A DNA stretch of 64,000 bases from Paragorgia papillata (lineage: Eukaryota > Cnidaria > Anthozoa > Scleralcyonacea > Coralliidae). Position numbers and translations under genes: made by a program. Under the pieces are notes generated by a model. That model saw nothing but the letters and a program-made list of their open reading frames with translations. It was not told the DNA's origin and did no database searches. This document shows positions 10,500 through 21,699 of the stretch, one piece after another. The first letter of the stretch is position 1. Every line of letters starts with the position of its first letter. Where the stretch lies: NCBI GenBank assembly GCA_035771165.1, contig JAWNZC010000409.1:186001-250000 (forward strand), given 5' to 3'.

Positions 10500-10862
10500 A
10501 TACATTGGCGTGGTGGCAAGTTTCAAGCTGGGGTGGCCAGATTAGCTTTGGTGCCCCCCCCCCCCCCACCCCCCCCCGCCAAAAAAAAAATATGAAAGAA
10601 AGACTTCAAAGACATTACTGTATTTGATACATGATCACATTTTTTGTTTAAAAATAACTGAAGTAGCAATATAATATAATATTACAACAAACAACGGGTG
10701 CTCTCAAAGACCATGCCAATGCAAGCGGCGTAGTAGACCTAGCTATACAAAGAAATATGTTTATTTTGTTCAGTTTTGGAGCCCTTGCTAGTTTCGGTGC
10801 CCCTTTTCGGGTGACCCCAGTTGGGGGGCCCTTGCCCCCCCCCTGCCACCACGCCACTGTGT
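10500..10862. repeat. GGCGTGGTGGCA-bounded repeat with poly(C) runs
   Basis: ACATTGGCGTGGTGGCA at the left and TGCCACCACGCCACTGTG at the right form terminal inverted repeats. The interior has C-runs near 10553-10577 and 10837-10851. It is the same end type as 9550-9657. Confidence 0.55.
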
Positions 10863-10994
10863 CAACATTTTATTTTATATGAGCCATAAAAATTCGTCTA
10901 GACTACTACAAGCATTTTACTAAATTTGCAACACGATTTTTAATAAAATAAAAACTTTAGAGTCTTACATCTTATTATTCTTACAAATTCTTAC

Positions 10995-11067
10995 TTTGTT
11001 CTTCATTGAGGGGTCTATTGTCTTCGTTGAGTTTTGTCACTCCTTGGATTGAAATTGTGGCCGCCAT
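10995..11067 (-). CDS. Inverted copy of the MAATISIQGV first exon
   Basis: Counterpart of 8915-8987: the same start, 73-nt length, frame and GTAAGA donor, with an H to P change. Its upstream region is shared but the opposing MAASETS exon is absent. Function unknown. Confidence 0.45.
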
Positions 11068-11277
11068 TTTGAAAAATCCGAGTACAAAAATCCGAATCCC
11101 GATGATTGTTCCGAAGTTGACTCGGACCTAGTACCTCGCGGTCACCTCAACTGCGAGTATCCCATCTAGCCACGACCTTCTGAAATATACGATTTAGTAT
11201 TCACAAACATTCTTGGGCTAGACCGCTGTAGCATTGCAGGCTCAGCCTCTCTACGCGCGGGGGAAATCGCCACCCAC

Positions 11278-13886
11278 AAAGAATGAAGGCATGATCGCGC
11301 GAGAACAAAGATCACCATGGCAATCTTGTTACCACTGTGATCCTCTTGTATTCCCCTATCACCCCCTCAAATATCGTATATAACATAGGAAACTCAAGCG
11401 CTACAGAGCTATAAAAAGACGGCGCATATTTTTCAGAATTTAATTCGTCACCAGTCTCCCAAATATGCTAACAATTGAAAAAAAAAAAATGCTACGCTCA
11501 CCTCTGGCGATTTTGATACATTTTGTGCCAAGCGTGTATAGTTTATCAAAAATTTTGAAGCATTTTACCCGTAGAAATAATCTAGAAGAGTGTTCCTTGA
11601 TATTAAAAACTATTTTTCTGGGCATGTAGTTTTGTTTGCTTGGAAGCGTCGAGTCCTTTTGAGCAAAGCAAAACGACAGCTATAAGTTTTCAAAGTTATC
11701 TTGTTGCATAAGCTCATGCAGAAACTGGCGGAAATTTGGGGGTTTTAGCAATTCACAGGTTACATTGTCTTGTAAGAATCTCTGATTTTAAGATGTCCAA
11801 TAACAATATTTGCATTTCACAATTGTCTAATCGATAAAATGCAGTCCGCATATTCTATTTTTTTATACAAGCACAATCAAACTTTATTTTTTAATGTCCA
11901 AATGCTTGTCCGGCCTCGAGCATTTCATAAGGAAATATCAACTAGTTATAGTTTTATCCTTATTCATTAAAAACTGCCTCGAGCTCTCAATAGTTTCTGA
12001 ATTTTAACTTCATTTTAATACACTTCAGTTGTTTTACTTGATATCCTAAGTTCGTGCACATTCTAAATTACATTTTCTGATGGTGTTCCATTAGTGTAGC
12101 TTGTAATATATTTTTTGTATATTTATAATAACAGCTAATACAACAAAGGAAAATCTAAAAGAAGTGGATGGAAACAGCTAGAGTATGCTATAAAAGGCTG
12201 GACTACATGCATGGTAAACAACTGTGACAACTATCAAGTCAAGCCCAATGACTTTTATGTACTTAGGTGTTATGCAATTTATATTTACACAGGGCAAAAT
12301 CAAGACTATGGCACTGCAAGTGATAATATATTGGCCTTTATTTTCTGTACTCTTTTAACTGTCATATAGTCTGTTGTTCAAAAATTGTATTACTGTATTA
12401 TTCAAATAAACATTTATTGTAACTTATCAAATTCATTAATAATTCATAAGGAAAATTCAAAAGAAATGAATGTTTAATCAGGTGTTTGTAAATACTGTTA
12501 AAACATTGATTAATAAAACATCAATGTTTTATCAAAGTTATTAGACACTAGCGGCTCAAATTCAGTTTTTTCTGGGTTAACATGATCTTATCTAACGTTT
12601 CTTACAACTCTTAAACAAAGTATTTATCATATACACTTAGAATTTGATAAGTAAGTTAAAATATTCGAGTCCGATCTTTATGAGCAGATACCCATAAAGA
12701 TCGGCCGCTCATATTTTAACTACTACATAAAAATCCAGTTTTATACCTTTCAGGATTATACCCTTTGTGGGCATTCATGAAGTAAACTATTTTTGTTGTA
12801 CTTTTTTGGTTTTCTAATTAGGTCATGACCCCCTTTATTCCACTTCTGAAACTGTTTTATACCTCTTCATTAGCTGGGCGGAAAGAGTTTGCTTACATGC
12901 TTGTTTGCATAGATGATTATTGGTTTGTTTAAAAAGTAAAAACAACTGTAGTCTATAGACGTTTTTGCCATCAAGAACGCGAGTTGCTTAACGTAAAGAT
13001 GCGACGCCACGAACGCCGCTTTAGATCCAGTCTACTCGCGGACATCTGACTCCGTGTTGTCAAAAACGCCGCTTGCTTAAGCTCTCTATTATCATGGTAA
13101 TCCTGCCATATTTGTTCATGGAAGAAGATGGCAAATAACGTCCAAACTACATATGGTAGAAATACATCGTGTACGTATGTTGTTAGGCATTTCATAAGCT
13201 TTCATTTGATGTATATTTTAAGTTTTTGTGTTGTGTGTAACTTTTTAAAATGTCCAAAATGTTCGCACCTTATATTGCTCGTCAAGTAATAATAATGGAC
13301 ATCTCACAACTGTTGTAGAATTTCGGATATTGATTTAGAATGCTTAACGCACAACTTTGAAACATATATATCAAACAGAAGATACTGTAAAATGCTATTT
13401 GTGGTAGAACTTTCAAGTTTCTAGCTTCAGGGGAAATATTATAAAAATGGGAAAACGTACTGTTATCTTGGTCCGATGATATTTGTTAAGTTTGTTTTGT
13501 TTTGTTTACAACTCAGATAATCATCAAAATTACCATAATAATCAAAATTGTGAAAATTGGCCTGGAAGACTCGTTTTCATGAAGCGTGACGTAATTATCG
13601 AAAAGGTCTATTTGTTTATGTTCAGTATGGGATGGCTTCTTGTTCAGTTTATTGATCAAGGATGCTGATGCATATATGACCTGCCTGAACCAATGTCCAG
13701 CAACGCTCGTGTGAGGCCCTAAACATTCATGACTCCAGCTCGACCTAAACAATTACGTAATGTGCACCACTAGAAGAGGAGATTCAAGATAACTCAAGGG
13801 CGCAGAACACATGTTATTCTGTGTTCGTTTTCTGAGTGTATGAGACTTACCGAGAGACCATTATATGTTGTGTTTGTGACATTGTT
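11278..13886. other. Intergenic, no supported gene
   Basis: About 2.6 kb, AT-rich. A short hairpin at about 12652-12722 pairs GTTAAAATATTCGAGTCCGATC-like arms around CCGATCTTTATG. A 74-codon minus frame at 12971-13195 (VVWTLFAIFFHEQIWQDY...) has an ATG but no recognisable domain or donor, and I do not call it. Confidence 0.4.
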
Positions 13887-14639
13887 TTAATTTATCGAGT
13901 TGACTTGGCGTTCTTTTATTAACAACGCCAAACCATCAACCAAGACTATCACTACAGGATAAACAACTGCCGCTTCACCAGTCGCTACAAGCATCTGATC
14001 TTTCCCAGGCTTCCTATCACATATTGATGTATGATGCTTATCCCCAAACTGTTGACAAGTGTGCTTGCTTCGGTACTCATTCGCTCGATGTCTTGAGCGG
14101 GTGCAGTTAAAGGACAGTCGTTTCTCACTCAAGATTTTCTTACGTTGTTTCATATCAGTGATCTTACCACACTCAGTTGACTTGTGATATTCAGCATCAC
14201 AGTATACACAGGCTCGACCTTGAGTGACAAACTTGAGTGACAAACGGCAAAAACTATCAGACTTACGGTCACCAGTTTGAATGGGATTTCCGTCACACCA
14301 CCTCCTAAGGTATTCTATTAGTTGTACAAAGCTCCATTGCTGCCAATTGTCATCTAGACGAACTAGATCCGCTCTAATACTCGGCAACTTGTCAAGAGTT
14401 TTACGCACAAAACCCCCAATATCCTTAAGTTTGCCCAATGTTTCTAAAGTTTGGACCTGATTTGCAAGTGTCTCATAAATTTTGTACACTTTTGCCGGCA
14501 CCACCCCTTGAAGTTGGGGTAGTCCTATAATGCACTGTATATGTGCATTCACGACTTCACTGGTTTTGCCGTACTTGGTTTGCAATATCGTTTTTGCTCT
14601 CTCGTAACCTTCAGATGTAGAAGGAAGGCCATCTATATA
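13887..14639 (-). pseudogene. BEL/Pao retrotransposon gag-region remnant
   Basis: The minus frame reads YIDGLPSTSEGYERAK, TKYGKTSEVVNAHI, LETLGKLKDIGGFVRKTLDKL and later two Cys-rich stretches. The first is CVYCDAEYHKSTEC; the second has spaced C and H residues ending CDRKPGK. This order, a DUF1759-like segment, then the LETLGKL helix, then degenerate CCHC knuckles, is typical of the N-terminal polyprotein of BEL/Pao LTR retrotransposons. The frame stops just where the aspartic protease should begin, after VVYPVVIVLVDGLALL. The 5' end is lost beyond 14640. One knuckle lacks expected spacing (FNCTRSRHRANEYRS). No LTR is visible on either side, so this is an internal fragment. Confidence 0.85.
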
Positions 14640-15718
14640 GATGCACGGGTACTGGCTACTATATATATAACTCTTTCAAATAAGAACTGATTTGGCCACC
14701 TGTGTTATAGTAACCGTGTCGATTTCAGTCTCAAACTGGTTTGCATGAAGTGTTGAAAAAATATTTTGATTTTGAAAATATAGTTAATAGAAAGCATACA
14801 GAATCATATAACATTTAACAATATAAATATATTGACTAAAGTTGCAAAACAGATAATTACGGTTAGTAACTTCCCGCCACATTACACTATTTTTTACGCG
14901 AAGACTTTGCATGCTTTAGTGTTTTACATGTACCGAGTCTGTAGGATTTTCTGCTTTTTTTACAGAGACATGCGCCATGCGGGATATTGTCAGGGTGAGA
15001 GCCTGGGGCAGAAGTCGTACTCGACATAATGGCCAAAGTAGAAGTGCCAGCCGTAGAAAACGTTGATAAATCACACAATCGCCATGCAAGGAGATGGAAA
15101 TAAAGTAGCAAGAAAAAGGAAAAACGAGAATCAAAGCACTGCGACACAGTGTCTTCTTTGATATAAATAAATTTTCCATGTTCAAATTTTTTCAAACTAG
15201 TTTTGCCGCATATAGGCTCGATTCCAGCTTTTGTGGTAGCCCGCGTTCAATTAATTGTCATCATGATGGTTGAACGATGTTGAATTCATTTGGCCACTCG
15301 GATTGAGATTGCCATAATGCAGATCGGTGAAATTGATTAAACACCAATCAGGTCTCTCTGCAAACCGGTTTGCAGTCCGCAATTTCCTAAACTTAATATT
15401 CTCCCAATTTGATCAATTTATAAGTTTTAGATCTCTAATACACCGTATTCATAAAGATGGCTGCCGATTTATAATCTTTTATATGCATTTAAATTAGCCT
15501 TCCCGGTCTCGTTCCTGTGTATAACTTCTTTTCAATTATGAACACAAGAACGAGGTTTGAAAGGCTAATTTAAATACACATAAAAGAATATAAATTGCAG
15601 TCATCTTATTTAAACAAATTATTGCCAATTCGTCTATTTTCTCTCTTTCAACTTAATCTTGAACGCCATGATTATTTTACTCGTTCCAGGTCAAATTTAC
15701 ACAAAACTTTTGACCAGA
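14640..15718. other. Intergenic, no supported gene
   Basis: Includes an inverted pair ATATGCATTTAAATTAGCCTT (15481) and AAGGCTAATTTAAATACACAT (15560) flanking about 60 bp, a probable small foldback. Overlapping open frames at 14887-15195 lack any recognisable feature. Confidence 0.4.
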
Positions 15719-15775
15719 TTGTTCCAAGCTACACTGATGAGCTGTTGTACAGCGAAACACCGTGTCTGTAGATTG

Positions 15776-15779
<4 letters not shown>
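15719..15779 (+). ncRNA. Type I hammerhead ribozyme, copy 3 (best match)
   Basis: Plus strand: GTTC (15721-15724), then CTACA (15729-15733), CTGATGA (15734-15740) and stem II GCTG/CAGC (15741-15744 and 15750-15753) closing loop TTGTA. GAAA is at 15754-15757. The short stem III pairs ACA with TGT (15757-15759 and 15763-15765), and C17 is at 15766. TGTAG (15767-15771) pairs with CTACA, and GAAC (15775-15778) pairs with the leading GTTC. Every invariant core base is present and all stem I and II pairs are canonical. Predicted cleavage falls between 15766 and 15767. The internal loop in stem I and loop II are placed for the usual tertiary contact. The very short stem III matches Penelope-type and retrozyme hammerheads, which often act better as dimers. 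Confidence 0.9.

Positions 15780-15854
<75 letters not shown>
15780..15854. repeat. (TA)n microsatellite
   Basis: About 37 TA units start right after the ribozyme, the same junction as at the other two loci. Confidence 0.95.
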
Positions 15855-15860
<6 letters not shown>

Positions 15861-15934
15861 TCACGGCCACCTGGGTTTTCATTGTTTCCACACGCACATT
15901 TCATATCGAAATAACTCGATACATAAAGATGACG

Positions 15935-16022
15935 TACGATTAGTAACTAATCATCCCTAATCTTTATGCATCAGGTAAGATTAGTAACTAATCATACCTA
16001 ATGTTTATGCAAAAGGTACGAT
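15935..16022 (+). repeat. Tandem duplication, period about 42 bp
   Basis: Two copies of a unit containing GATTAGTAACTAATCAT and CCTAAT(C/G)TTTATGCA. Each unit contains the small palindrome ATTAGTAACTAAT. Confidence 0.7.
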
Positions 16023-16631
16023 TCCCGTGAATTTGCAATAGGCAATATCATTGCCCAATGCAACGGGACCTTGCCTAAAACATCTCGAGTAGAGTACACT
16101 GGTGGCGCCCCCAATCGAGAAGTAGAGACAAGTGTTTGCCTATCTCGAAGTAGGTTCGCTGAACCCGCTTGTAGCGGCAGCGCCCTAAACGGAAGGCAAA
16201 CTTTCATTGTGTAACTGGTTTGTTTTCTCAAGAATTTATTTCAGTTTGCCTAGAACATAAAATGTGGGACTAATACTAAATCAATGCGAATGTCTATACA
16301 CTGTTGTTGTTTTTATAGACAACTATCTATATTAGTTTATGTGCGTGAATTTGCATTAGATCAATGGTAACCATTGAACCGATCATATACATGTATTGTT
16401 ATTTAAAAGCGCTTGTAATATATTTACATATATAGATATATAAATGGCTATTGCATTTCAAATAAAGATAGTTACCGTAAAAAATTGCCAGCCTTTACAC
16501 ACACGATACATGGCCACGTCTGGATGTCGGTTTTATGCCAGATACATTCCCTCGGGCTTTACTCTCGTTCTTCCTCGGTAACCGTAATATTACAAAGTGA
16601 TAACATAACATATTGGTTGATTAGTGATTAA

Positions 16632-16957
16632 GGGGCCGAATACATGGGGAAATTTCAGCCCGGGCTGAGATTTCAGCCCGGCTGCTGATGTATGGAAAAG
16701 AGGAGAATGATTTGAATAAGAAACACGAAGTGTGGAAATCAGCCAAGTTGTCTCAAACATGCAGCATAAAACAAACATATTTAGATGTGTATTTCAAATA
16801 AACCATATTTATTCCTTCTTTATCGCTTTTCACAAGGCACTTTCTGTATTCCACACTTCGTGTTTCTCATTCAAAACATTCACTCCCTCATTTCCATCCC
16901 CCAGTTGCCGGGCTGAAATCTCAGCCCGGGCTGAAATTTCCCCATGTATTCGGCCCC
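16632..16957. mobile_element. PIF/Harbinger-type MITE, 326 bp, TAA target duplication
   Basis: The ends GGGGCCGAATACATGGGG are perfect inverted copies, and pairing continues through TTTCAGCCCGGGCTGA into the interior. TAA flanks both sides (16629-16631 and 16958-16960). A 3-bp TWA duplication with G/C-rich ends beginning GGGGC is the known Harbinger pattern. There is no coding capacity. It sits inside a looser inverted repeat whose arms (TAACATATTG...TAGTGATTAA) extend to about 16605 and 17085, so it inserted into another foldback. Confidence 0.75.
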
Positions 16958-16960
16958 TAA

Positions 16961-17054
16961 ATGTCCCTCAAGCCTCGGGAGGTTTAGTAAAACTTCCTCG
17001 GGCTTCGCCCTCGGGACTTTTACTAAACCTCCCTCGGCTTTCGGGTACATTTAT
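16961..17054. repeat. Hairpin repeat, GAGGTTTAGTAAAA arms
   Basis: AAATGTCCCTC...GGGAGGTTTAGTAAAA pairs with TTTTACTAAACCTCCC...GGGTACATTT. It is CpG-containing and non-coding. It lies in the same outer foldback as the Harbinger MITE. Confidence 0.6.
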
Positions 17055-17607
17055 TTAATCACTAACAATATGTTATGCTATTACTTATAAATATATACCA
17101 CTGTTCGAAATTCTTTAAACATCTTAAATTTAATGGCGGTTCAGATCTGATAATTTACACGTACTGCGAAAACCTCCTAAATCAGGAGGTTTCTTTATCA
17201 GATATAAAACGACGGACATGGTACTGAATTATTAATGAGTTTTTGAATTATAATTATATTATTTAAAACAATAGAGGTTTAATAGTTACCATTCTACATC
17301 GACTATATTGTTGGAAGTTATATTTCGTTCATTGCTGTAAAATTAAGTACAGTGAATCGAGTTATAGTTAAATTGTTGCGTGATTCCAATCTTGATTCAT
17401 TGTACTTATACTACTGTGTATTATTACTAGTTATATAATCGTTATTATTGTAAACGCAAGTACGTACGGTGAATCGTGTTGTAATCAGTTGAGATTGTTA
17501 ATTTTATTGCTGGTTCATTGTTTTTGTTCTACTATATTTCATCATTAGTTAATTGCTTATATACTATTATATGTATATCATATTCATTTTCTTCTTTTAA
17601 AATCTAG

Positions 17608-17987
17608 AATATAAGGTGACTTTGTCAATATATTCTGGTCGTCCAGACCCTTCTTGGACGATTCATTCGAGCCATGAAAGCTTAAAAAAAATCAAAGAAC
17701 ACCAAGATGAAAGAGTAAGAGATGGTAAAGCTCCGTGCCATCCAAGACAGATGGCTGTAAAGCTCGGTTATAGAGGCTTTCCATTACAGCACCAAGATGC
17801 AGAGCATCCAGAGTTGATTTTTGGCCAGGAGACTGTCGCTCATCAACAATTGTTACTGGACACCATGCCAAAAGAATTGAAACCAGACGATTTTCGTCAG
17901 AAAATCTCGCAGATGATTGCGGATTCAGGTGCACTTCCAGCTCCAGCTGCACCTGGTCCTGGGGGAAGTAACTACAGTTGCTTTTGA
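17608..17987 (+). CDS. Last exon of an uncharacterised protein with a YSGRPDPSW motif
   Basis: An acceptor (TTTTAAAATCTAG) precedes an exon whose open frame reads YKVTLSIYSGRPDPSWTI and ends at TGA after SNYSCF. The conceptual peptide is about 126 residues. It has two short conserved-looking blocks: YSGRPDPSW near the start and KLGYRGFPLQH at about residue 55. A polar, helical-looking middle follows, then a Pro/Ala/Gly-rich tail (PAPAAPGPGG). Codon use is regular and there is no frameshift. A polyadenylation signal AATAAA occurs near 18565. I recall similar SGRP-x-P-W motifs in uncharacterised proteins but cannot assign a function. Upstream exons lie to the left and were not identified. I favour a host gene over a transposon because of the clean exon and tail. 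Confidence 0.65.
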
Positions 17988-19842
17988 GACAAAAACAAAG
18001 CCGATTCTTGACTTGGCCAAGTGGAATTGAGATGACTTCGTGAAAAGGAAGATGTACATTTGCGCAGCCTGGAAAGGCTAGTGTATATATTTAAAAAAAT
18101 CATTGTACTTTTCTTCCGCAATATCTTAATATTCTTAATATTGCGCGATTATCGATTTCGTCAGCCGAAGCAATACATTCATCGTCCTGGCAAATTCCGA
18201 AACCAGATTCGTCAAAATGGGCTACCATATACTCCAAACATATAACGGATGCTTCCGTTTCAATCCATAGAAATAACAACAACTAAATGATGATCAATTC
18301 GACATTTTGTTGTCAAATTATCTGCGCTCCCGTTGTTTCTTCCTTAGTCACGCAAGTTTGGAAAATGACGTCACAAACTTTTCTCAGGTATCAATATTCA
18401 TAGTGAAGAAAATTTTAATGAAGGACGCAATTTTCAGGATTTCAAACGTTTATAACTCTAAACCTATTTGTTTATATCCGTTTAAATTTTGTACACGGGG
18501 TATTATATTAATTAAGTTCAAAATATGCATTTGTGTATTGCGGTAATTAGCACATTGAAAACTTAAATAAATATAATAAACATGATAAAATAACGGAATG
18601 AACAGCAGTGTTTTAGGCGTTTTATTAGATTTAATGACCCATTTGCTAAGCCCATTGCTGTAAGAATTTTGATAAAGAACCTTACGTTATCTAAGCCATA
18701 TTATATATAAGCCAAAAGATTCTTCATCATATAGATTATATTTAACACACACAGATATTTTATTATTAGGGCCTGTTTTCAACCAATCACTAAAGCCAGA
18801 TGAAGACCTGCTCAGGTACATATGGTAGTTTATATTCTGCCTATGCCACAGGGTGATCAATTTGGCAGTATGACAAAAGAAATTCAAATTATTGAACGTA
18901 CTTGAAATGGAACAAAATCACTTTAAACATTAACAATTTGATTTACACAATTTTATTCGAAAACACTAAATGAATCTCATTTGAGTTTACACGAAGTATC
19001 TGTTAATTCCTAGCCGAGTATGGACCAGCCCAAAATTGTGTGACTCAAAATTCAGATTCAAAATGGCGGTATTTATAGGTCCTTCTGCTAATGGTAGCGA
19101 CCACTGGCATGTATTTATCGCAACTTCGTTAATATTGTTTTCGATATTTACGTAAATGCCAAGCAATTTTTGTGACTTTACATGTATGGTTGGTCCAGAC
19201 CTGGTTAATTGTGGAACTAAGACTGAAAAGGCGTACTGAATTATTCGTCTGACCAAATAGGGATATCAGATGAATATGATTTCGAGTTTGCATGATGCAA
19301 AATATCAGTTTACGTTTGTTGCTGAGCGGCCCAGAACATTTTCATGATAAGAGACTTATTGTAACTCTGAACTACAACATTGTAGGCTTGTAGCTCTGAA
19401 TGGAAGACGTCCCGGGTGTACCGTGTACGGTACGAATGATTAGCAATAAAATAAATAATCTATGGAAGTTCTACAAACATTTTGTTTTATGAAGTCGCCA
19501 GCTTTATAAAGAAGGAAAGCGATGAAGAAAACGAGAAAATAGTAAAGAAGCGAGGCGTAGCCGAGTTCTCCTTAGAGTGTCTTTATCAATTAACCTTTTC
19601 CAAGTGTCGTTATAACTGGATTTTAGAAGACGAAAGGCTTCTGACTGACCGATTTTGACGGTCTGACTCTTCCACTCTTCCAGTCTGGACCGTCTGGTAG
19701 TTTGTCAAAAACCAATCTTGACGTCGCGCGCGGCCAAGCATAGTCAGGTTGCAAGGAAAATTACAAGAGCTTACCAAGAAAGCCATAAAAGCCGTAAAAC
19801 AGTCGTCAGATGCCGTACGTAACGTTATCACTGAAAAAATAC
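17988..19842. other. Intergenic, with one inverted repeat half
   Basis: The stretch contains 19016-19118, which recurs inverted at about 23884-23975 (GTGGTCGCTACCATTAGCAG and flanking CCGCCATTTTGAA). The rest shows no gene. Confidence 0.45.
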
Positions 19843-20532
19843 CAACCTCGTACCCAGGCTTTTCGCTCCCGCGCTCGCGAACTCGTCGAGCGAAAACCCA
19901 TGGCATGGGCTGGTCACGTGCCTCCCAGAATCTGGGAGGTTTTAAAATGCCGTTATTAGGGAGGGGATGGTAAGTACGTATTTGTCTTGTGTATAGTTTC
20001 GGTTTATATAATTGCTGCGACACGAGATTACATATCATTTCGTATTATTTAGGTCGCCAGTTAGGCAATTACTGACTCTTGTCGATTAATAACCTTAAGA
20101 ACGCCAGCTGTTACTTCATTACACTAATTTATTTCCCTGATCATCAATGAGCGAGTTCAGCGGCGAAACAACGAGCACAACAGCAGAAGGAATGATTGAC
20201 GATGATAAATTTCTCTCAGTGAGCAGGTAAGGAAGCAGTTGGTAAATCAACGATTTCCCATATCCTGTAGGCAATAAAGCGACTATATCTCTTTGATTAA
20301 AGAGAGCCTCTAAGCAGGTGACTTGCTTTGGTTTTAAATTAACATTTGTATATAAAATACTCTTTTTGATAGCGGAATCCAGACACGATAAAAACATAGC
20401 GTCATAGAAAACACGAACGTGTAAACGACACCCCCCCCCCTGGTATACCCAGATTCTGGGAGGCACGTGACCAGCCCATGCCAGGGTTTTCGCTTGACGA
20501 GGGCGGGAGCGAAAAGCCTGGGTACGAGGTTG
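19843..20532. mobile_element. Mutator-like TIR element (CAACCTCGT family), 690 bp, carrying a RecQ exon
   Basis: The left end CAACCTCGTACCCAGGCTTT is mirrored by the right end, with about 88 bp of imperfect terminal inverted repeat. The repeat includes GGTCACGTGCCTCCCAGAAT in both arms. The flanks AAAAAATAC (19834-19842) and AAAAAATAA (20533-20541) match 8 of 9, so the 9-bp duplication is plausible but in A-rich sequence. Three other members of the family in this window have perfect 9-bp duplications. The interior holds the RecQ-like fragment at 20119-20397. There is no transposase, so it depends on another element for movement. Confidence 0.8.
20119..20397 (-). pseudogene. RecQ-like helicase N-terminal fragment inside a TIR element
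   Basis: The minus frame from an ATG at 20397 reads LDSAIKKSILYTNVNLKPKQ, then a Walker A LPTGYGKSLIYQLLPYLL, then motif Ia VVLVVSPLNSLIDDQ, and stops soon after. These are RecQ motifs 0, I and Ia in the right order. The rest of the helicase is absent. The fragment is enclosed by the terminal inverted repeats of the 690-bp element, so it has been carried with it. It is not the same copy as 1-733: the Walker A is PTGYGKS rather than PTGSGKS, and the surrounding residues differ. Confidence 0.8.
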
Positions 20533-20637
20533 AAAAAATAAGCAAATACATTCCTGAATTGTCAACTATATACACACTTCAAAGCTTTACTAAGACATAT
20601 GTTTTACTATCAAAGGTATATAAATATATAGTTTTAA

Positions 20638-21025
20638 GCCCTAATCAAACGAGAACGCAAGTCATCGAAAGTTACATGTAGCTTACGATGACTGCAATAC
20701 CACCAGTCAAACGTCGGCACAAGTCATCGCAAGTTCTGTACTTCCGCTAGTTCCCACACCTTTTCGCTAGTTCTCAGGTGGTAGTTTCTATGGCGATGGA
20801 GCACGAAAGACTTGCGCATGCATCGACTTGTGTTTTGTGTTCAAACTTTCGCAAGCTCTCGCAAGTTGAAAAAAACTTGCGAAAAAAATTGAACAAGATC
20901 AAATTAGTCGCAAGCTAACACAAGTCACCGCGGCAAGTCATTGCAAGCTGGCGATCAAACGAGACACAAGCTAAGAAAGCACAAGCAAAAACTTGCGATG
21001 ACTTGCGTTCTCGTTTGATTAGGGC
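20638..21025. mobile_element. piggyBac-type MITE, 388 bp, TTAA target duplication
   Basis: TTAA flanks both sides (20634-20637 and 21026-21029). The ends GCCCTAATCAAACGAGAACG are perfect inverted copies, continuing as CAAGTCATCG. The interior is rich in GCAAGT/ACTTGC motifs and is non-coding. TTAA duplication is diagnostic of the piggyBac superfamily, although the terminal CCC begins one base in. Confidence 0.75.
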
Positions 21026-21699
21026 TTAACAATAAAACTATGACTGATTCTATTATAAAAACAAGACGCCTGCATTGCTTAGGTGTTCACTCGGGCTACT
21101 GATATTAATGCAGCTTGGCATAGCCTATGCACGAAACTGCGCAACAGCCATGCACGCACATAATAATAAACCAAAACTGAAAAATACGACTTAAAAATCA
21201 GTATTTAACCCTAAATTTTTCGCAACAGAATTGGGCTGCTACGCCTATATGTAGTTATATTGAACCGCCCTGAGACTCCACTGAAAAGCTATTTTTATTG
21301 AACAGTTAAACTACTTTTAACCAGAGCCTTGCATTAAGCCTTTGATGGACATCAGTAAACAAGTTGACCTGTTTTTCGGTAGATTCAAGCGATTATTAGA
21401 TAATCCCAGGGGCGCCGGAGGCTACTTAAAGCGGCGGGGGCAGCCATATAAAAAGGGCATTAATTTTTGCACGTGGTAAATAATGTTCGCCAATTTTGCT
21501 CTATAGCATAAAATAACAAAAAAGCATAACGGTATATGATATAATGAATGACAATGTGTTGAGAAAGAAAATTCGACGACTGAATTGAACATATTGATGC
21601 TACATTCCTATTTCCTATTTACATTTAAGAAAACATGGCCACTTTAATAAATCAGAAAACATCCGCCATGTGAAAAAGGTCTGGGCACAAGACACAGCT

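Larger units (their letters stand above)
8231..11277. repeat. Large inverted duplication, interrupted
   Basis: The outer arms 8231-8322 and about 11184-11277 are inverted copies (left arm GGGTGGCGATTTTCCCCGGG). So are the inner arms 8797-9117 and 10863-11182 (TCGTGGCTAGATGGGATACT and onward). The left arm has about 470 extra bases (8323-8796) with a separate candidate first exon, so the arms differ by an insertion or deletion. The spacer 9118-10862 holds (TA)n tracts, three foldbacks and a hammerhead. Divergent promoters and a first exon lie in the arms. Confidence 0.8.
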
